Positions 31,951-45,800 of a stretch of 64,000 nucleotides of DNA are shown here, piece after piece. Position 1 is the first letter of the stretch; each line of letters opens with the position of its first letter. Below the pieces are notes generated by a model. That model saw only the letters and a program-made list of their open reading frames with translations, was not told the DNA's origin and searched no databases. The DNA is from Polydactylus sextarius. Lineage: Eukaryota > Chordata > Actinopteri > Polynemidae. The position numbers and the translations under genes were made by a program. The DNA lies in contig CM028906.1 in NCBI GenBank assembly GCA_016801845.1, positions 10,529,501 through 10,593,500 of the forward strand. The letters run 5' to 3'.

Positions 31951-34274
31951 AGACATCAGATGATGCTGAGTCCTTTAAAACAGCCATTGGATTGTTATTT
32001 AACATGTTGGTGTGAAATAATTTGATGTGGCATTTTTGAATTTTGCTTTATTTTCAAAACTGAATCATACTCATTTTCAGCCCCGTTTTCTTGTTTTGAC
32101 TGTTGATGGAGGAAAGATGGTTTTCATTAGGACAGAGAGTGGGTGTTGGAATTCAGAGCATTCAGCACTAATACTGTCAACTATTAATCACACACACTAC
32201 TGAGAAGTTACGTGCAGTTAAGAAGAAGCAGCACAGGGAGAGTGGTGGTGGTGATGGTGTCGTGGGATGGATGAGTGGATGGGATGGTGACGTTGTGAAA
32301 CGTGTTTCACACTTAGTTGAGTGCTTGGATGCCTCTACCTGTGGTAGCAGTTATGTGCTGCTATGCAGATATTTTAATGTTCAGATATTTCAAAGCAGGT
32401 AGCCCTGGCTCGCCCCAGCTCATGTTCCCCTTCAATTTGTCCTGCAGATGGTGACAGTTGTTCTTGTTCTGTTCTGTTCGGAAACTGGGACACATGCTAC
32501 TGCACCAATCTCACTGAGGCAGCAGAGCAGAACCAGGACTAACACCAACAGATGCAGCTAGTGGACTAGGAGCTTTTAAAATGAAATACATAAAGAGACC
32601 ATCTTTTAAGCCATTTGGCTTTTTAAGCCAAATGAAAATATAAAATATTCAATATAAATTTGTGAGAATGAACATTTCTATTTTGAAATAAAAGTGCACA
32701 AATCTGCTAAAGCCAAACAACAAGATCTGCATTGTTATTTTCAAATTGTACAAGCGTCTGATTGACTTTTTGACATCAAGATCCAAACACTATTCTTTGT
32801 GATAGTGATGTGTCAAATGAGTTAAAGGAAGTGAAAAAAGGAAATAAAATTGAACGGATCATTCTGTGTTTGGTGTAAAATGGTTTAGTATTTTTTTTTT
32901 TTTGTACAATCCTGGTGACAAACAAACAGGCAGACAGACAGAAATGAATGAAAGCATAAACTCCAACCAAAACAGTGTTGAGTGTGACTGAATCAGTCAG
33001 AGGCTGTAAAAACAAATCAATGAGCTGGAAAAACGTCACAATCTCTTGATAAAACTGCTGAGTCAGACGGTCATTCTCTGTGGATCTGTCTCCACGGGCA
33101 ACTCTCAGCTTCACTCTGCAACGTGTCAGCAACCAGAGAGGCCCAACAAGTTTTTCGAGGGACAGAGCAGCAGTGTTTGCTAATGCTAATGTTTGTCTTG
33201 ATTAGTTTCCAGGTCAGATGAGATGATAATGTTGAATCATGTTTTCTTGCCAAAAGGCTTCAGTCTCCTAAGGCTGCTTCATATTTATTGATCACACTCA
33301 GAGGGGTATCAGTCACATTCTTGGCAATATCGTGAACAAGGGCATTTCTCAAAATGTTAATTTAATTAAATTCATCTTAGACGGTTCTAATCATTCTAAT
33401 ACACTAAGGAAGAACTTAACAACTTCTCAGAAAGTTTCTTTGGAGTCATTTTGACACAAAAGGTTTTTTTTTTGTGTGTGTGTGTGTGTGTGTGCGTGTG
33501 TAGTGTGGAATCAACACTAACACATTGTGTTATGAGTTTTCCTTCCTCAGTCTGAATTAATGCACTGGACCTCTTGAAATTCCTGAGAAATCGGTTGTAT
33601 TAGGTTGTATTTTTCTGAGGAAAGAGTCGTCCCTTGGCAGAATCAACAGAGAGTTGTGTGTGTGTGTGTGTTGATCAATTGCATCTGCAGAGAACAAAGT
33701 GCATTTGATTTAAAACAAAATAAACTAAATTAAAAGTTAGGTTATCTCCCAGCTATGACAAGAATGACAGCGCATCACAGAACATCTTTCAGTGCTGAAT
33801 TATTTTTCATCTTGCACCCCCTGGTGGTAAAGTCAATAATAGCTTGTGTTGTTTTGTGTTTGGAAATTTGAACTCTTGCTTTGATCAGATTCATCATGTT
33901 CTCATGTGAATGTTTCGCACTTCAGAGTAGAACTTGATCTGGATATAGAGAATGACTCTGTGGCACCTTTTGTTAAGACTCCACTGCTATGAAATAAATA
34001 ATTTAAAGCAGTGTCTTTGTTGGCAATGTAACCAAAGACAGACTGGGAAAAGGAACTGTGAGAACCTTTTATATGACATCATATGATATTATTTGAAATA
34101 TGAGATAACAGTAATTGTTTTGTGATATATAACAAGTGTCTCTGTCTTTATTGTGCTGGTTCATGTTTTAATACACAGGATCACACTGATGAGACCTATT
34201 ATGCCAAATGTAACCTGGTTGTAACAGAATATGGAATAATATAAGTTCTTGGTGAAGCAGCTGCCTAGTATCCA

Positions 34275-34730
34275 TGTGAGGGTTAGTTCTAATCCACTAA
34301 GAGTAACAAAGTATTATAAATAATACTTCACTACTGTACTTAAGTATGTTTTGGGAGAATGTGTACATTATTTTTTTAATTCTGTCAGCTTTGACTTTCA
34401 CAATTACATTTCACGCTGATACATTTTCAATGTGCAGTGTCATTATGAAAATGAAACACAAAAATAACACTCCAGTTTACTCTAAGTCTGTTTAGACTAT
34501 AAAAAAACATGTTTGAGGGTTGATGTAGGATCTATCTAAAAGGATGGATGGATAAACTTTTTGTAGGCTCCATGTTTTAAAGTGCTGGATAAACATCAGA
34601 TGATTTAAAGTTCTGACTGCCATCTGTTTTTATTAACATGTACTTTTACTTTCATTACTTAAGTACATTTATTTATAGATTACTTGTCATACTTTAGTAC
34701 AGTAAATGCTTGATACTTTCTTTCTGTGTA
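34275..34730. repeat. Degenerate teleost AAGTACTT-type repeat
   Basis: Words such as TACTTCACTACTGTACTTAA, TACTTTTACTTTCATTACTT and CATACTTTAGTACAGTAAAT resemble the body of a common fish repeat. It is strongly diverged; limits are approximate. Confidence 0.35.
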
Positions 34731-34904
34731 ATATGACACACCAGCTTAGTAAACTGATGCCTCACTGCTGATGGAAATGACAAAGTATATTTCCCCAAAA
34801 ATCCCACAATATATGCTTACTGTCTTATTTTTAGGCACAACAATTCAGTATGACTCACACTTTTCATGTTTCCCACAGAAAAAAAGTCAAAGACAACATG
34901 ATTA

Positions 34905-34910
34905 TTTAAT
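34905..34910 (-). terminator. Candidate polyadenylation signal ATTAAA
   Basis: ATTAAA on the minus strand with TGTTGTCTTTGACTTTTTTT downstream, a U/GU-rich context. A second ATTAAA is at 34922-34927. Not confirmed by transcript data. Confidence 0.3.
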
Positions 34911-36706
34911 TGTAAAATACATTTAATCCCTTTATATTTGGGCAAACCAAAGTCTACAAGAGCAGAGAGAGGGGCTGAGAGATGAGTGGCAGTGGGTCCT
35001 GAGTGTCAGTGACCAAATTGAAAAGGCAGCAAAACAGACAGTACTGTCAGAGAAACATAGCGAGTGTCCTCATGATTGGGGAAATATGGGACTGATGAGT
35101 GTTATATGTTTTACTTTTTCTGGGGAGAAACTAGCTGTTTGTGTGTGAAGGTTTGACTTCATCTCAGTCACCACTGCCACAAAATCTTCGCTCCCCCAGT
35201 TCAGACTCTTTTTGACGACGTACCGGACAAAGGTATCACAATACAAAGAGAAAAAAAGGCATACATTGTCTTCTTACAGCCTTCATTATTTTCATTAGTA
35301 CAATACGTCAGAGCTGTAAATATTTCAAGACACTTTTACGGTTTCTCAGTTTAAGTATGAGATGTTAACAAGACAAAGGTTTTAGTTGGTTGACAAATGC
35401 TTCGATAATATGGGGGGGTTACACAAGATGACGTGATTTTATGTTGGCATGTTTACGATGCTTTGCAGTGCCTTTATGTTAGTGTAAGTGGATCTACGAA
35501 GAACAGGTCAGGACCAGATATTTTCTTGCCCCACCACCACCTTTCATGGCCAATATATCAGCATGTTCAGTTGCCAGGTGGTTGTTTTCTAACTGCTGGG
35601 ACTAAAGCAGGCAGTTCAGTCTGAATACTGGTGTTAAAGTGACTGCGTTGCCTTGTACTGCGACATGTATCACCACTGCAATTAGACTGAGACTATCACA
35701 ACATAAACTTTAAAGGGAGCAGGCACAATAGCATGAACACTTGGAACATTAGATCTAATACAACAGCCCTGAAAACACATCATTACTTTTTAGAGCTGAC
35801 AATATGTAATAGTGTGGGGGGTTGAGTCCAACTTGACTTGGTTAGGTATTAACTATGAGTTACAGATAAAGAGGAAGGAGTGACACGCTAAAACTATTGC
35901 TTGTCCAGATGTGATTTTCCACTGGTTTGTTTGACAAACTCACAGTGACAAGACTCCAGTGGTCGCCTGCACCTGGAGAGAAACACTCCCAGCATGCACT
36001 CCTGCTTCCCTTCAATCTTTATACTAAACTAAAGTTTCATTTTTAGCCTAAAGACATGAGAGTGGTATGGAGCCTCTCGTCTTACTTTTCAATGTGGATG
36101 TGAACTGAGATGATCTGAGGGGAGCGGGGTGGGGGGGAATTTGCGTATGGGAGAGGCCAACACTAGTGCTCAACTAGTTTCATTCTTATACAACATCATC
36201 CGGTTCAGTATAGAGCAAGACATATACGCAGAGAGTGCAGGAAGAATACAGGAGAGGGATTTACTGTAATATCCATGCTCATGCAGTCATAAAGCACTGT
36301 TAATATATATATTTATATACAGTTTATACATAAAACAGTGAAAAAACATCCATAAAACCAAGAATATAAGAGCATGTTCATAGACAAGGAGGCAGTAAAA
36401 GACTAATGAATCCCTAATGGATTAGAGCACCAGGACTGGTGAAAGCAATGTGACAATGATATAATATCTACACATCAGATAAGGATAGCTCTAACAGCAT
36501 CTGTGACTAACAAAAAAAAATCATTGACAGTGTAATTAAAAATGTTCAATGGAGGATGGTTTATGGTGCCTTCTCGACGAGCCGACTAATTCCAGCAAGC
36601 GATAAATGTGATGTTTTCCTGCTTAGAAAAGAAAAGAAAGTGAATGGAGACGGAGACGGCGAGGTCGCTCTTCCTTCATTGGCAAGTTTGCTGGCGGCCC
36701 GTCGCT
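34905..36706 (-). other. cd81: Candidate cd81 3' UTR
   Basis: This follows the cd81 stop codon on the minus strand. No other gene lies in it. A candidate ATTAAA signal at 34905-34910, followed on the minus strand by a T-rich tract, would give a 3' UTR of about 1.8 kb. The mammalian 3' UTR is shorter, so an earlier end is possible. Confidence 0.4.
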
Positions 36707-36769
36707 TTAGTACACCGGACTGTTGCGGATCCCACAGCACAACACCATGCTGAAGATCATCTCAAAGAT
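36707..36769 (-). CDS. cd81: cd81 exon 8 (TM4 end, C-terminus, stop)
   Basis: This 63-base coding part reads IFEMIFSMVLCCGIRNSPVY and then TAA. Human CD81 ends IFEMILSMVLCCGIRNSSVY. Acceptor CTCCCCTCAG. The CC pair is a known palmitoylation position in the family. Confidence 0.98.
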   Translation of the reverse strand: MFEMIFSMVLCCGIRNSPVY

Positions 36770-39700
36770 CTGAGGGGAGGTAGGTGGGACACGAACAGAA
36801 GTGACAGTTAGATATTCTGAACAGCAGCGGCGGCAAAGTTGCCAGATTCAAAATGTATTCAGCTTGAGTCACTGACAGAGAAACTGAGAAAACAGTTTGT
36901 AAAATATGTAAATTCTACTAGTGAGATAAATGTGCACTCAGGCGTTGAAAGGGGTTTTTTTATTAACAAAAACTTAAGTATTCTTATAACATTGTAAAAA
37001 TGAAAGTTTGTGGTTTTGGAGACAGATACGTGCTCCTCTAAAAGTTCTCTCATCTTTACTCTCTTCACTCTCAAATACACTGATACAAGAACTACTCACT
37101 GAAGCACCAATGTGCGTATAACCCGACACTGAAATTAGCCTGTTAGCCACTATTTACTACTGTCTAATAACTACAGTGGCCAGCTGTTAGCATTATGAAA
37201 CTGTATATTAATGAGCCCTGTAGTAGGAACCAGTTGGTGCATGGAGCTGAGTGCTATTGGATGTCAGAAAGTATTGATCAGCTGATCTTGTTGTTTTTGT
37301 GGCTGATGATTAAGATTTCGACGATATCAGGTCTCATCTTTTAATTTAGACCAGACATTAAATGTCAGACAGACAGACAGACAGATGGACAGACAAATTG
37401 TTTCTCAAATGCTTCACTCTGATGCAGCTGAACCAATTTCTATTAATATCTATAATCTGTATAATAATTTATTCACTGCACATGTTCCTACACACAGACA
37501 GCCACTGCATTATGACTACATTACCATGTGATGAAGATAAAAATATTTAGGATCGGTGTCGCTATGGAAACTGCGGTGGCTGTACCTTCTGTGAGCATTT
37601 GGTGAAATTCAAAGTATGTCATAGTTGTCATACTTTGAAAGAATTTCCTGCTTCTTTTCTAAGCAGGAAATTCAAAGTATGACACTTGTCACGTCACTGC
37701 AGAGGTGATTTCTCTGAAACTGCAGGGGAAGCTCAGCTTCCCCTGAAATGTCAAAAATTAAATGATCAAATATGTACGGTTGTGTTCACATTTCATTGAC
37801 TACAAATGCATTAGAACACGTTCATCTCGAAGATGAGTTCATTCAGAATCAGAGTCGATGTTGTTAACTTCTCATACATTTCCATAGCGCCATTTTCTTA
37901 TAAGGTCTATGGTCAATGCATTTGCCCGTAGAAGCTGAGTGTCCATGCACTTCAATGAGACTGCGTGGAACAGTTTTTTTCATTGCCTCGAAAATCACCG
38001 GTCATTGGATAAATGCCACGATTTTGTCCTGCCCCTGGACGCTCAGCGTCTCTGAGGGTGAATGGAGCTGTGGGCGGGCCTCGGCTGGCCTGGACGCTGA
38101 GCTTCCGCATTATGATTGGAGGATCAGTTGAAAGGCTAAATCCTGTTATATTACACATATAAATAAACTGACAAATTTTACGATGTAAGCCGACTATGAG
38201 ATTCTCCTCTTTGAAAGACCAGCAGCCACCACTGCGTCACTGGAAGGTTTGATGTTTTGTGTTCTCACCATAATGACTGCGACCACCAGAGCAGCGATAC
38301 CGATCAGGTAAATCTTATCTGTGAACAACTCTCTGATCCTCGAGTGGCAACTCTGCAACGGAAAAACATCAAAACGTTAATTAACACCTTCTCCTAAACA
38401 GTAATTAAAACAAAGTTGCATATTTTACTTATTTTACCCAGAGCTGTAGTCAGAGTAAAGTCTTCAATAGGCAAATGTAAAAGTGCAGTAAAAAAAAAAA
38501 AATCAGGTTAAGGTCCTGCACACAGACTAAATCTGAATACAGATCACTTTTGCTGCATAATTCCAGACTATAGTCTTGATCATGGTCCTGGCAAGACCAG
38601 GATGAGGATGGTCTCTGTGGAATCATGGGAACGTGTATACACACACGTTCCACGCATGCGCACTGGGAAACATGAAAGCAATCTCATGATGACAACAAGA
38701 ACTGCTTTTTTGTTTACTGATGTCATCTAAACAACGTGTAAGTCAAAAATGGAGATGACGTGTGCGATAGCACAGAACCAGCATTAAAATCAGTGTCCAC
38801 TTTATTCGTGCACAGTTAGGGTGTGGTATCAATCTTCCCATCTGACTCTCAGCAAAAATGTGAATGAGCATATTTCAATTGCTGAATTATTATAACTACT
38901 TTTTTTAAAAGTCTGCATTCCATTTATCTCAGCGCTACACCTAAATGGAACAGAGCAACCATTGATATTATCAGTTCCGGCTGTGCTTTGACAAGACAAG
39001 ATATCCGCCTACTTATGTAATGTTTGTTCCAAACGTAAAATTCAGCTGCATCTCTAATACATCTTTTTTTTTTTTTTACAAGGATATGTCAGACAAATAT
39101 TTCATTGTTCTCCCATCTGCATATCAGATGACTCCAAATGGTTCCCGATGGACAGGCTGTGCTTACGTGCTCGTCATTAATAACAATTTTGATTTTACTT
39201 TCAATACTGGAGCTAAAATGTGACCTACTGAGCACAGACAGTGGTGCTTGTTCACAAAGTGAACATAGCTGCACAGTCTAACGTCCGGGCTGTTGTTGAA
39301 GTGAATGCGGTGATGAATCTTGTTGAGAGGGATAATCACACTTACAACTGGAGTTCCGCTGTTGGGGCAGAAGTTGGTCATGCCGAGTTTATCTGTAAGC
39401 TGTGTCAGAATATTGGTGCCTTGGCCTTTACCACAGCAGCTCAGCTGAAAAAGCAAACAAAACAGTCATTTTCCAAAAAAAGATTAGTTAGTTGAAATCC
39501 TCAGAAACTTTCCCTCCATTCAAGCGATCATTTTATTAATACTAAAACTATGACAGTTTATATTTTATGCTTTAAAAAAAAGTTTCTAAATGTATAAAGG
39601 GAGCAGGTTAGAGTCATATGACCTGTGATGTCCCTCACTCTAACTCAAGAGTGAGTAACTCAACTATTTATGCACTGAATTGTATTGCAACAGACAAGAA

Positions 39701-42700
39701 ATGTCCTTCAACTGCCCCACAGACTCCAATGTTAACTGACCTCAGTAAACAGTCCAACTGAACTCTTGGGCAAAAAGAGGAAAATGTGCACATTTAAAAT
39801 TGCCACACATCAGCCATTATTCACTTCTATCTACACAAATGACACACACAGGTCTTTGGGGAAGTCACCTGATGCTCAGTGTGATGAAATTTCAGCAACG
39901 TGAACTACAGTTTTTATTTGTCAGAGGTGTTCTGTATTATCACACATCATTCTGAATATTTTGTTCCCCTCACTCGTTAACATAGTCAGAAATCATAGCA
40001 CTGTTTCCTCCAAAATTGTATTTATTTTCCAGTTAATGTTACAACTGTCTGATACACATAACCAGCACTCACTCAATAAAAGCAAACTCTCACATGATTC
40101 TTTCTTTAGTGTTACTTTTTTTTATCTGTACAAAATAAACCTGAAGACCTGATGTGATTAACCACAGAGGAGGCTTTTTGTTATTGTATGAGAATATATT
40201 GATGAACATATACATGTATCATAAATCATGTTTTGTGGATATAAATGACATATAGTACACACCGTCTCGTGGAAGACCTGGAGCACACTGACAGCTGCTT
40301 TTTTTTTTTCCTGGTCAGTGACGGTTGTCACGACGGCTTTGTCATACACAGAGTCATAGAAGTTGACCATCTCACTTGACACCTAAAAAGAAAGAAAAGA
40401 AAAACAGTTTCTACAGGCTCAATGTCAAAATTAAAAAAGTAATGTGAACATAAAAAAGGAGGAGGCAACACTTGGGCCTGTGGTGTTTGAACATTAAAAT
40501 AAAAAAAATAAAAATAAAATAAATAAATAAACTATGATCTTTGGAAACCAAGAGGGTCATTGAGAAACTATTGTAAGTATCAGAATGAAAATTAATTTCT
40601 GAATGAGAAAAAAACTTGCTAACCAGTCAGACAGAAACAGATGTAGAAACCAGGGTCAAATACCTCCAGAGCAGTAAATAGTTCTTCATAATGAAATACA
40701 CTGCGTATTTTTCAAAAAGACACAGAGCATTGAAAATAAGGCACATAAACATCATAGTCATTCATAAGTCAAACATGATAAGCCTAAATATCTGATTAAC
40801 TGTAATTTTTAAAACTTAAACTTAGGCTTAAGGACCTTATAGAGGAAGTGGTGTGTTTTATATTCAGTGTTGAATTGATAAAATTGTATATCCAATTGTA
40901 TATATTTGTGTAATGCAAATTGAAGTGTATTCTGGTGTTTGTTTTAAGTTTCCTCATCGTACGTCTACTGTGAACTGACTGGAATTCCACATACCATAAT
41001 TCACACTGTTTGGCAAAAGTCAACCCATGCGGTCTCAGGAACTCACTGTGATAAAATTGTGGTGAGGCATAGATCAGGCCAGTATAGATAAACCATTTTT
41101 AAAGGTCCAAGTGTTCCCAGGAGACACAGTGGCCGCAATAACTGTGACATGGGAGAAGTTAAGAACCACCAGGCCACTCAGCTGTGCACGGTAAATGTGC
41201 GAGAAGGCAACAAGGTGTCTGGGAACTGATCACTGAGTCTACCAGAGTTTCAGAAGTCATCAGCAGAGATGGAAGAACCTGCTGGATGGACGACCATCTC
41301 AGCAGCTCTCTATCAGTCAGGAATAAATGGTAAAGCAGCTCGATGGAAGCCACTATAAGAGAAGAGAATAAGAGACAGGCTGCTTGGGAATTTGCCAAAC
41401 AGCATTTAACAGACTGACAAAAACTGAAGCGTTTGGACAGAACTCCAAACACTATCTGTGATGAACACCAAGCACTGCTCATCACCTGGAGAATACCATC
41501 TCTATATAGAGACAAGGTGGAGGCCACATCTTGTGAGGACTGTTTCTCAGTTGCAGTGAGACTGGTCAGAACTGAGGGAAGGCTGACAGACACTCCATCA
41601 GCTCTGACCGAACTTGAGACGTCTGTCATCTGTCAGGAAGAATGGGATGAAATTCCCTAGTCTAAGTGCACAAACACCAATTTATGGGTCTGAATATCTT
41701 TGAAAATTAAAGATTTCTGAAGGGTTTGACTGTTTTCTATGGAAATTGTGCTTATGGGTCAGTGTTACAACCCATTTCAGCTTCTACTGTATGTTATGTA
41801 ATCTTACTGTGTCTTTGTGCATGAAGCCCCAGATTCCAGCGGCAACTTCACAGGCGAAGAGGATGACCAGGCAGGCGAAGAACTGCGGGGTGAGACAGAA
41901 ACATCAGATAACTGGTTCTATTGAGGTTTCACTGGGTGACATAATGAGACAAAATAAAGTTTTATGATGTTAACAGGCCCCCGTGGACTATGCTCACACA
42001 TACCAAAACACATTATGCGTGTTACTCGAGATGTAATAAATGTGTCAAATGTGTTTTGTTCTTTGTAAAACACATACAAGGCTGATTTTGGAGGACATTT
42101 AAATGCAACTTACAGTTCCCAACAGACACTGAGACTCCTGGATGGCACCGTAGCATCCGAGGAAACCGACCACCATCATCACAGCACCGACAGCGATCAG
42201 GATGTGGACACCTGGACAGACAGACAGGAAACAGTAGCAACACACAAACATTAACAAGTAGAAACAAGTGGGCTGGCAGCTGTGCAGTGGGGACATCAGG
42301 CATATTTGTCATGCTTTGAAATTCTGAGTTAATGTAAACAACTTATACAAGAATGGAAACCACTAAAAGCTGTAAAACCTCTGTGGTTTTGAAGCATTGC
42401 AAATATCCTCCACCCCATTTTAACAACTCCATGGTTGCAGTAGCATCGCTGGCCAAAAGGGGGAGCACTCTTGTTTTTATGCCAACAGAAAATAATGAGT
42501 CATGTCTCAGATATGTTCAATGGACAGTAGTTTACTTACTCTGTAATTAAAAACATTTTTTATTACATATATATTTTTTATGAAGGACATTAAACAGTTC
42601 CTGCACTTTGCTCTTTTGTCACACACAATTCTGCCTCAGTAGCAGCAGAAACATCCCTGTTTCCTGGGTTACACCGTTACACTGTCAGATTCCTGCTAAA

Positions 42701-42832
42701 TAATATTCGACCTTAAAGAGGACGGAGCAGCTGCAGCATGGAAAGAAAAACGTATCTGAATGTGTCTCTTCAGAGACTTGGTTCCGATCATGTCGGGGGT
42801 GTATGGCTGTAAATCCCAAATTGTACACTTTG

Positions 42833-42864
<32 letters not shown>

Positions 42865-45800
42865 AGAAGCTGGATGGAAAGATAGAACTGGAAAAGACAC
42901 ATGTGATTATATAATAGTTGTTCAGTGGTTTTGAATATAAATCCAAATATGTGTTTGTCAAACTTATTTAGTAGTATCTGTTTTGCTTTGTTTTTTTTTA
43001 GGGGGGGCAGCTTTCATCCGCAGAACAATGACTTCTGATTTGTTCTTTCTTTTAAGACCAATATGCGGTTGCAAATTTTACCCCATTAACATAAATGGCT
43101 GCTCAAGACTTTCCTAGACTGTTAAATGGCTTTTTTCCATAAAGGAGTTTAGTTTCCATTCATTGCAGTAAACATCTGAAAAACATCTCCTAGCAGCGGG
43201 TCCTGCAGAGTGTTTGAGTGAGGCCATTTATTACATCTGGCTTTAACTGTGCGGTAATGCTGCTCAAAGTGCGGACACATTGGAGAAGTCGCCTGCTAAT
43301 TGACAGTACATTCATGTGCACATAAAAGGCCCGGAAACGTGAGACATTAGCATCAGCAAATGATTACTGTTGTTCCCACAAACAAAGCAAACATGCCCAC
43401 GGCAAATAAGAAAAAAAGGAGAATGAAAAGAAAAACTATGCAGACGTATGCAGGTGTACGATATAAAAACAGGTAATTATGATATAAATATCTTAAATAA
43501 TTTGTGAAATCTCAAATTATTACTTCAATATTAACAGAGCTTCATTCGAATTCATCAGTTGACATGTATCCAGGAAACTCCTGTTAGCTGGGACAACAAC
43601 AGAGTCGCAGTAATTCTGAATCAAGCAGCTGTAAATACAGTGCTCAGACACAATAACTAGACTCATATTTAATTTAGTCTGACACATGCTCTGGCTGCAC
43701 AGGCTAACTGCTGTTTAGCGAGCCCGTTGTGAAGCCGGGGACATGTGCACTTGCGGGAAGTGACTGGGCGGTGGCTGCTGACAACATAGCACTTGCGAAA
43801 AGTGAGAGGGGGGGAGAAAAAAAAAAATCTGGTTAATTAATATTGAGGACTTTTAGGTTTCATGAATTATAAAATGCCAAAGTCAATTACATCCATCTGA
43901 ATAATTTTCTGGCACACAAATGTTGATGTTCGTCCCTAAGTCTCTCTGAGTTGATACCAGGCTGGGAACACAGCTCTGTGTTCAGTCTCTGCATCATTAC
44001 TCCTGCTTGTCAGCTCAGACATAATTTGATTCTGGACCACTAACTGGTCCTCTACCTCGTGTACCTCATCTCCTCCTCCTCCCCTTTTCTACCCACAGAG
44101 CCACTCACACACCCACACACGCACGAACTAGAGCTAATTTATAAATTGATATCTTGGCGAATGACCAAGTGCTCTCTCAGTCTCCTCTATTGTGACTCTC
44201 TGGTCAGACACAGTCCTTTTGCGATGCCGTTTCGCCAATCTCCATCTCTCCTTCTGTTGCTACACCATCTGTCCTTACTTTGTAATACATTTGCTCCATT
44301 CAAAATTACGCTTTCAATAATTTAATTTACTTAAATTTATTTCCCCGTCTGTCTTGATTTAATTTTCCCATGGATCTATTCTGCTTCCATTCATCAGGCG
44401 TTCTTGGTCTTTGTGAAGATGAGGCAGCTCCAAATGTTGCAGCATTGCCATGGGATGTGTCAATATTGTCTCAAATTTCAAAGCTACACATCGAAATACC
44501 ACATAATGTGTTATTAAGAAATAATAAGTAGTAATAAGAAATGGTTCCTAAGCCTAGCTTCAAATGTCTACTATTAGGTTTCAGTCTTTATTGCAACTAC
44601 AAGTGTCAGTGTGCTTCAAAGAAAGTGGTTGAAACCAGTTGATTACAATTCATCATTTTAACGTTTATATTTCTAAAAGTGCAACATGATAGATGAGGAG
44701 ATTAAAACAGGAGCACATCAGACTCAGACTAAACAAAGCTTCTGAAATGCTGTATTAGTTGATGTTATGTTACATTACATTACATGCCTTGGACACTTTT
44801 ATCCAAGTGGATGTATTGTATATCTTACTTGAATAATTCAATGCATCTTGCCACTTCCTGTTATGGCATTTTTCTCTGTGCATTTTATTGATTGTCTCCA
44901 TTGGTGCATGAAGTTTTGCATCTGGCTGTTTTTTTTTTATCATTATACTTTGTAATTAGTATGATAGCAATCATGATTCAAATCGTTTCATTCAAATTTT
45001 TTATTGTCAAATCAACCTATCCTATAAGAGGACTATGAAAGACTGTGAAAATTGGCGCCCACTGTCTTGGAAATTAGCCAGTTGTTGTTGTGCATCTGTT
45101 TGTGTATCTGGAAATAGCCTATAGTGCAGGTGGACCATGATATAACAATGCAGCATCAAATATTTTGTCCAGATGCAATTAGCCGCCGTGCTGAAGTCAT
45201 CCGACAATTGTTTATTCTACAAAAAATGTTTTCCTTCCTTTGTTCCCTGCTACATTTTGGTTAGGTTATTATACAAACTTCAGCCAAGCTATATAACGTC
45301 ATCAGAAATTCTGCCTTCCGTCTGGGAAGAAAGCAGTGGAAAGTGACGTGGGAACTGTCTGACTCCAAAAAAAGATGACTTGGATTTGACGCCTAGCTGA
45401 GCTAGGTCTGGTTTAACAAAACGAAAAACAGATTTCAATGTTCGTTTGACAAATACTGGTCTTCTAACGCTGTCAAGACTATTGCCAGCGTTAGAACTCG
45501 TGGCATGATCAACTCTTACTGTCGTCGCTCTCATCTCCTAACGTAAATGTACATTATGTTTTATGATTTAAAGAGAGAGAGAAAATAGATGCATCGACTG
45601 AAAAAGAGAGCTACAGTAATATCATGTTGAGTTATTTCAATTATCATTCCTATACAATTAGAATAAAAGCCTATTGGACAAAGCCAATAAAGCACATTTA
45701 AATGCAGAGTGTTCATCTGCATCATAGGCATCTCAGTCCAGACATCACTGCCTCTAGATCATATACAATTTGCAGGCAACACAGCTTATAAGTATTTATA

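Larger units (their letters stand above)
27621..34900. other. Intergenic region between pkp3 and cd81
   Basis: No coding gene was recognised. The region contains a plus-strand splice-donor block (29047-29098), a TTTTG tandem repeat (30245-30272), an A23 run (30335-30357), an hAT-type element (30900-31110), a possible solo LTR (about 31640-31950), two TG runs (33473-33494 and 33655-33671) and a degenerate AAGTACTT-type repeat (34275-34730). The remaining sequence is AT-rich and unremarkable. Confidence 0.7.
36770..38268 (-). other. cd81 intron 7
   Basis: This 1.5-kb intron holds a GACA repeat (37366-37393) and a cluster of inverted repeats (37608-37745) that runs into a GC-richer block up to about 38140. 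No coding sequence was recognised. Confidence 0.75.

Noticed and set aside
41159..41629. 156-codon minus-strand open frame
   Set aside because: It is the antisense of the decayed Tc1-like transposase and has no similarity of its own.
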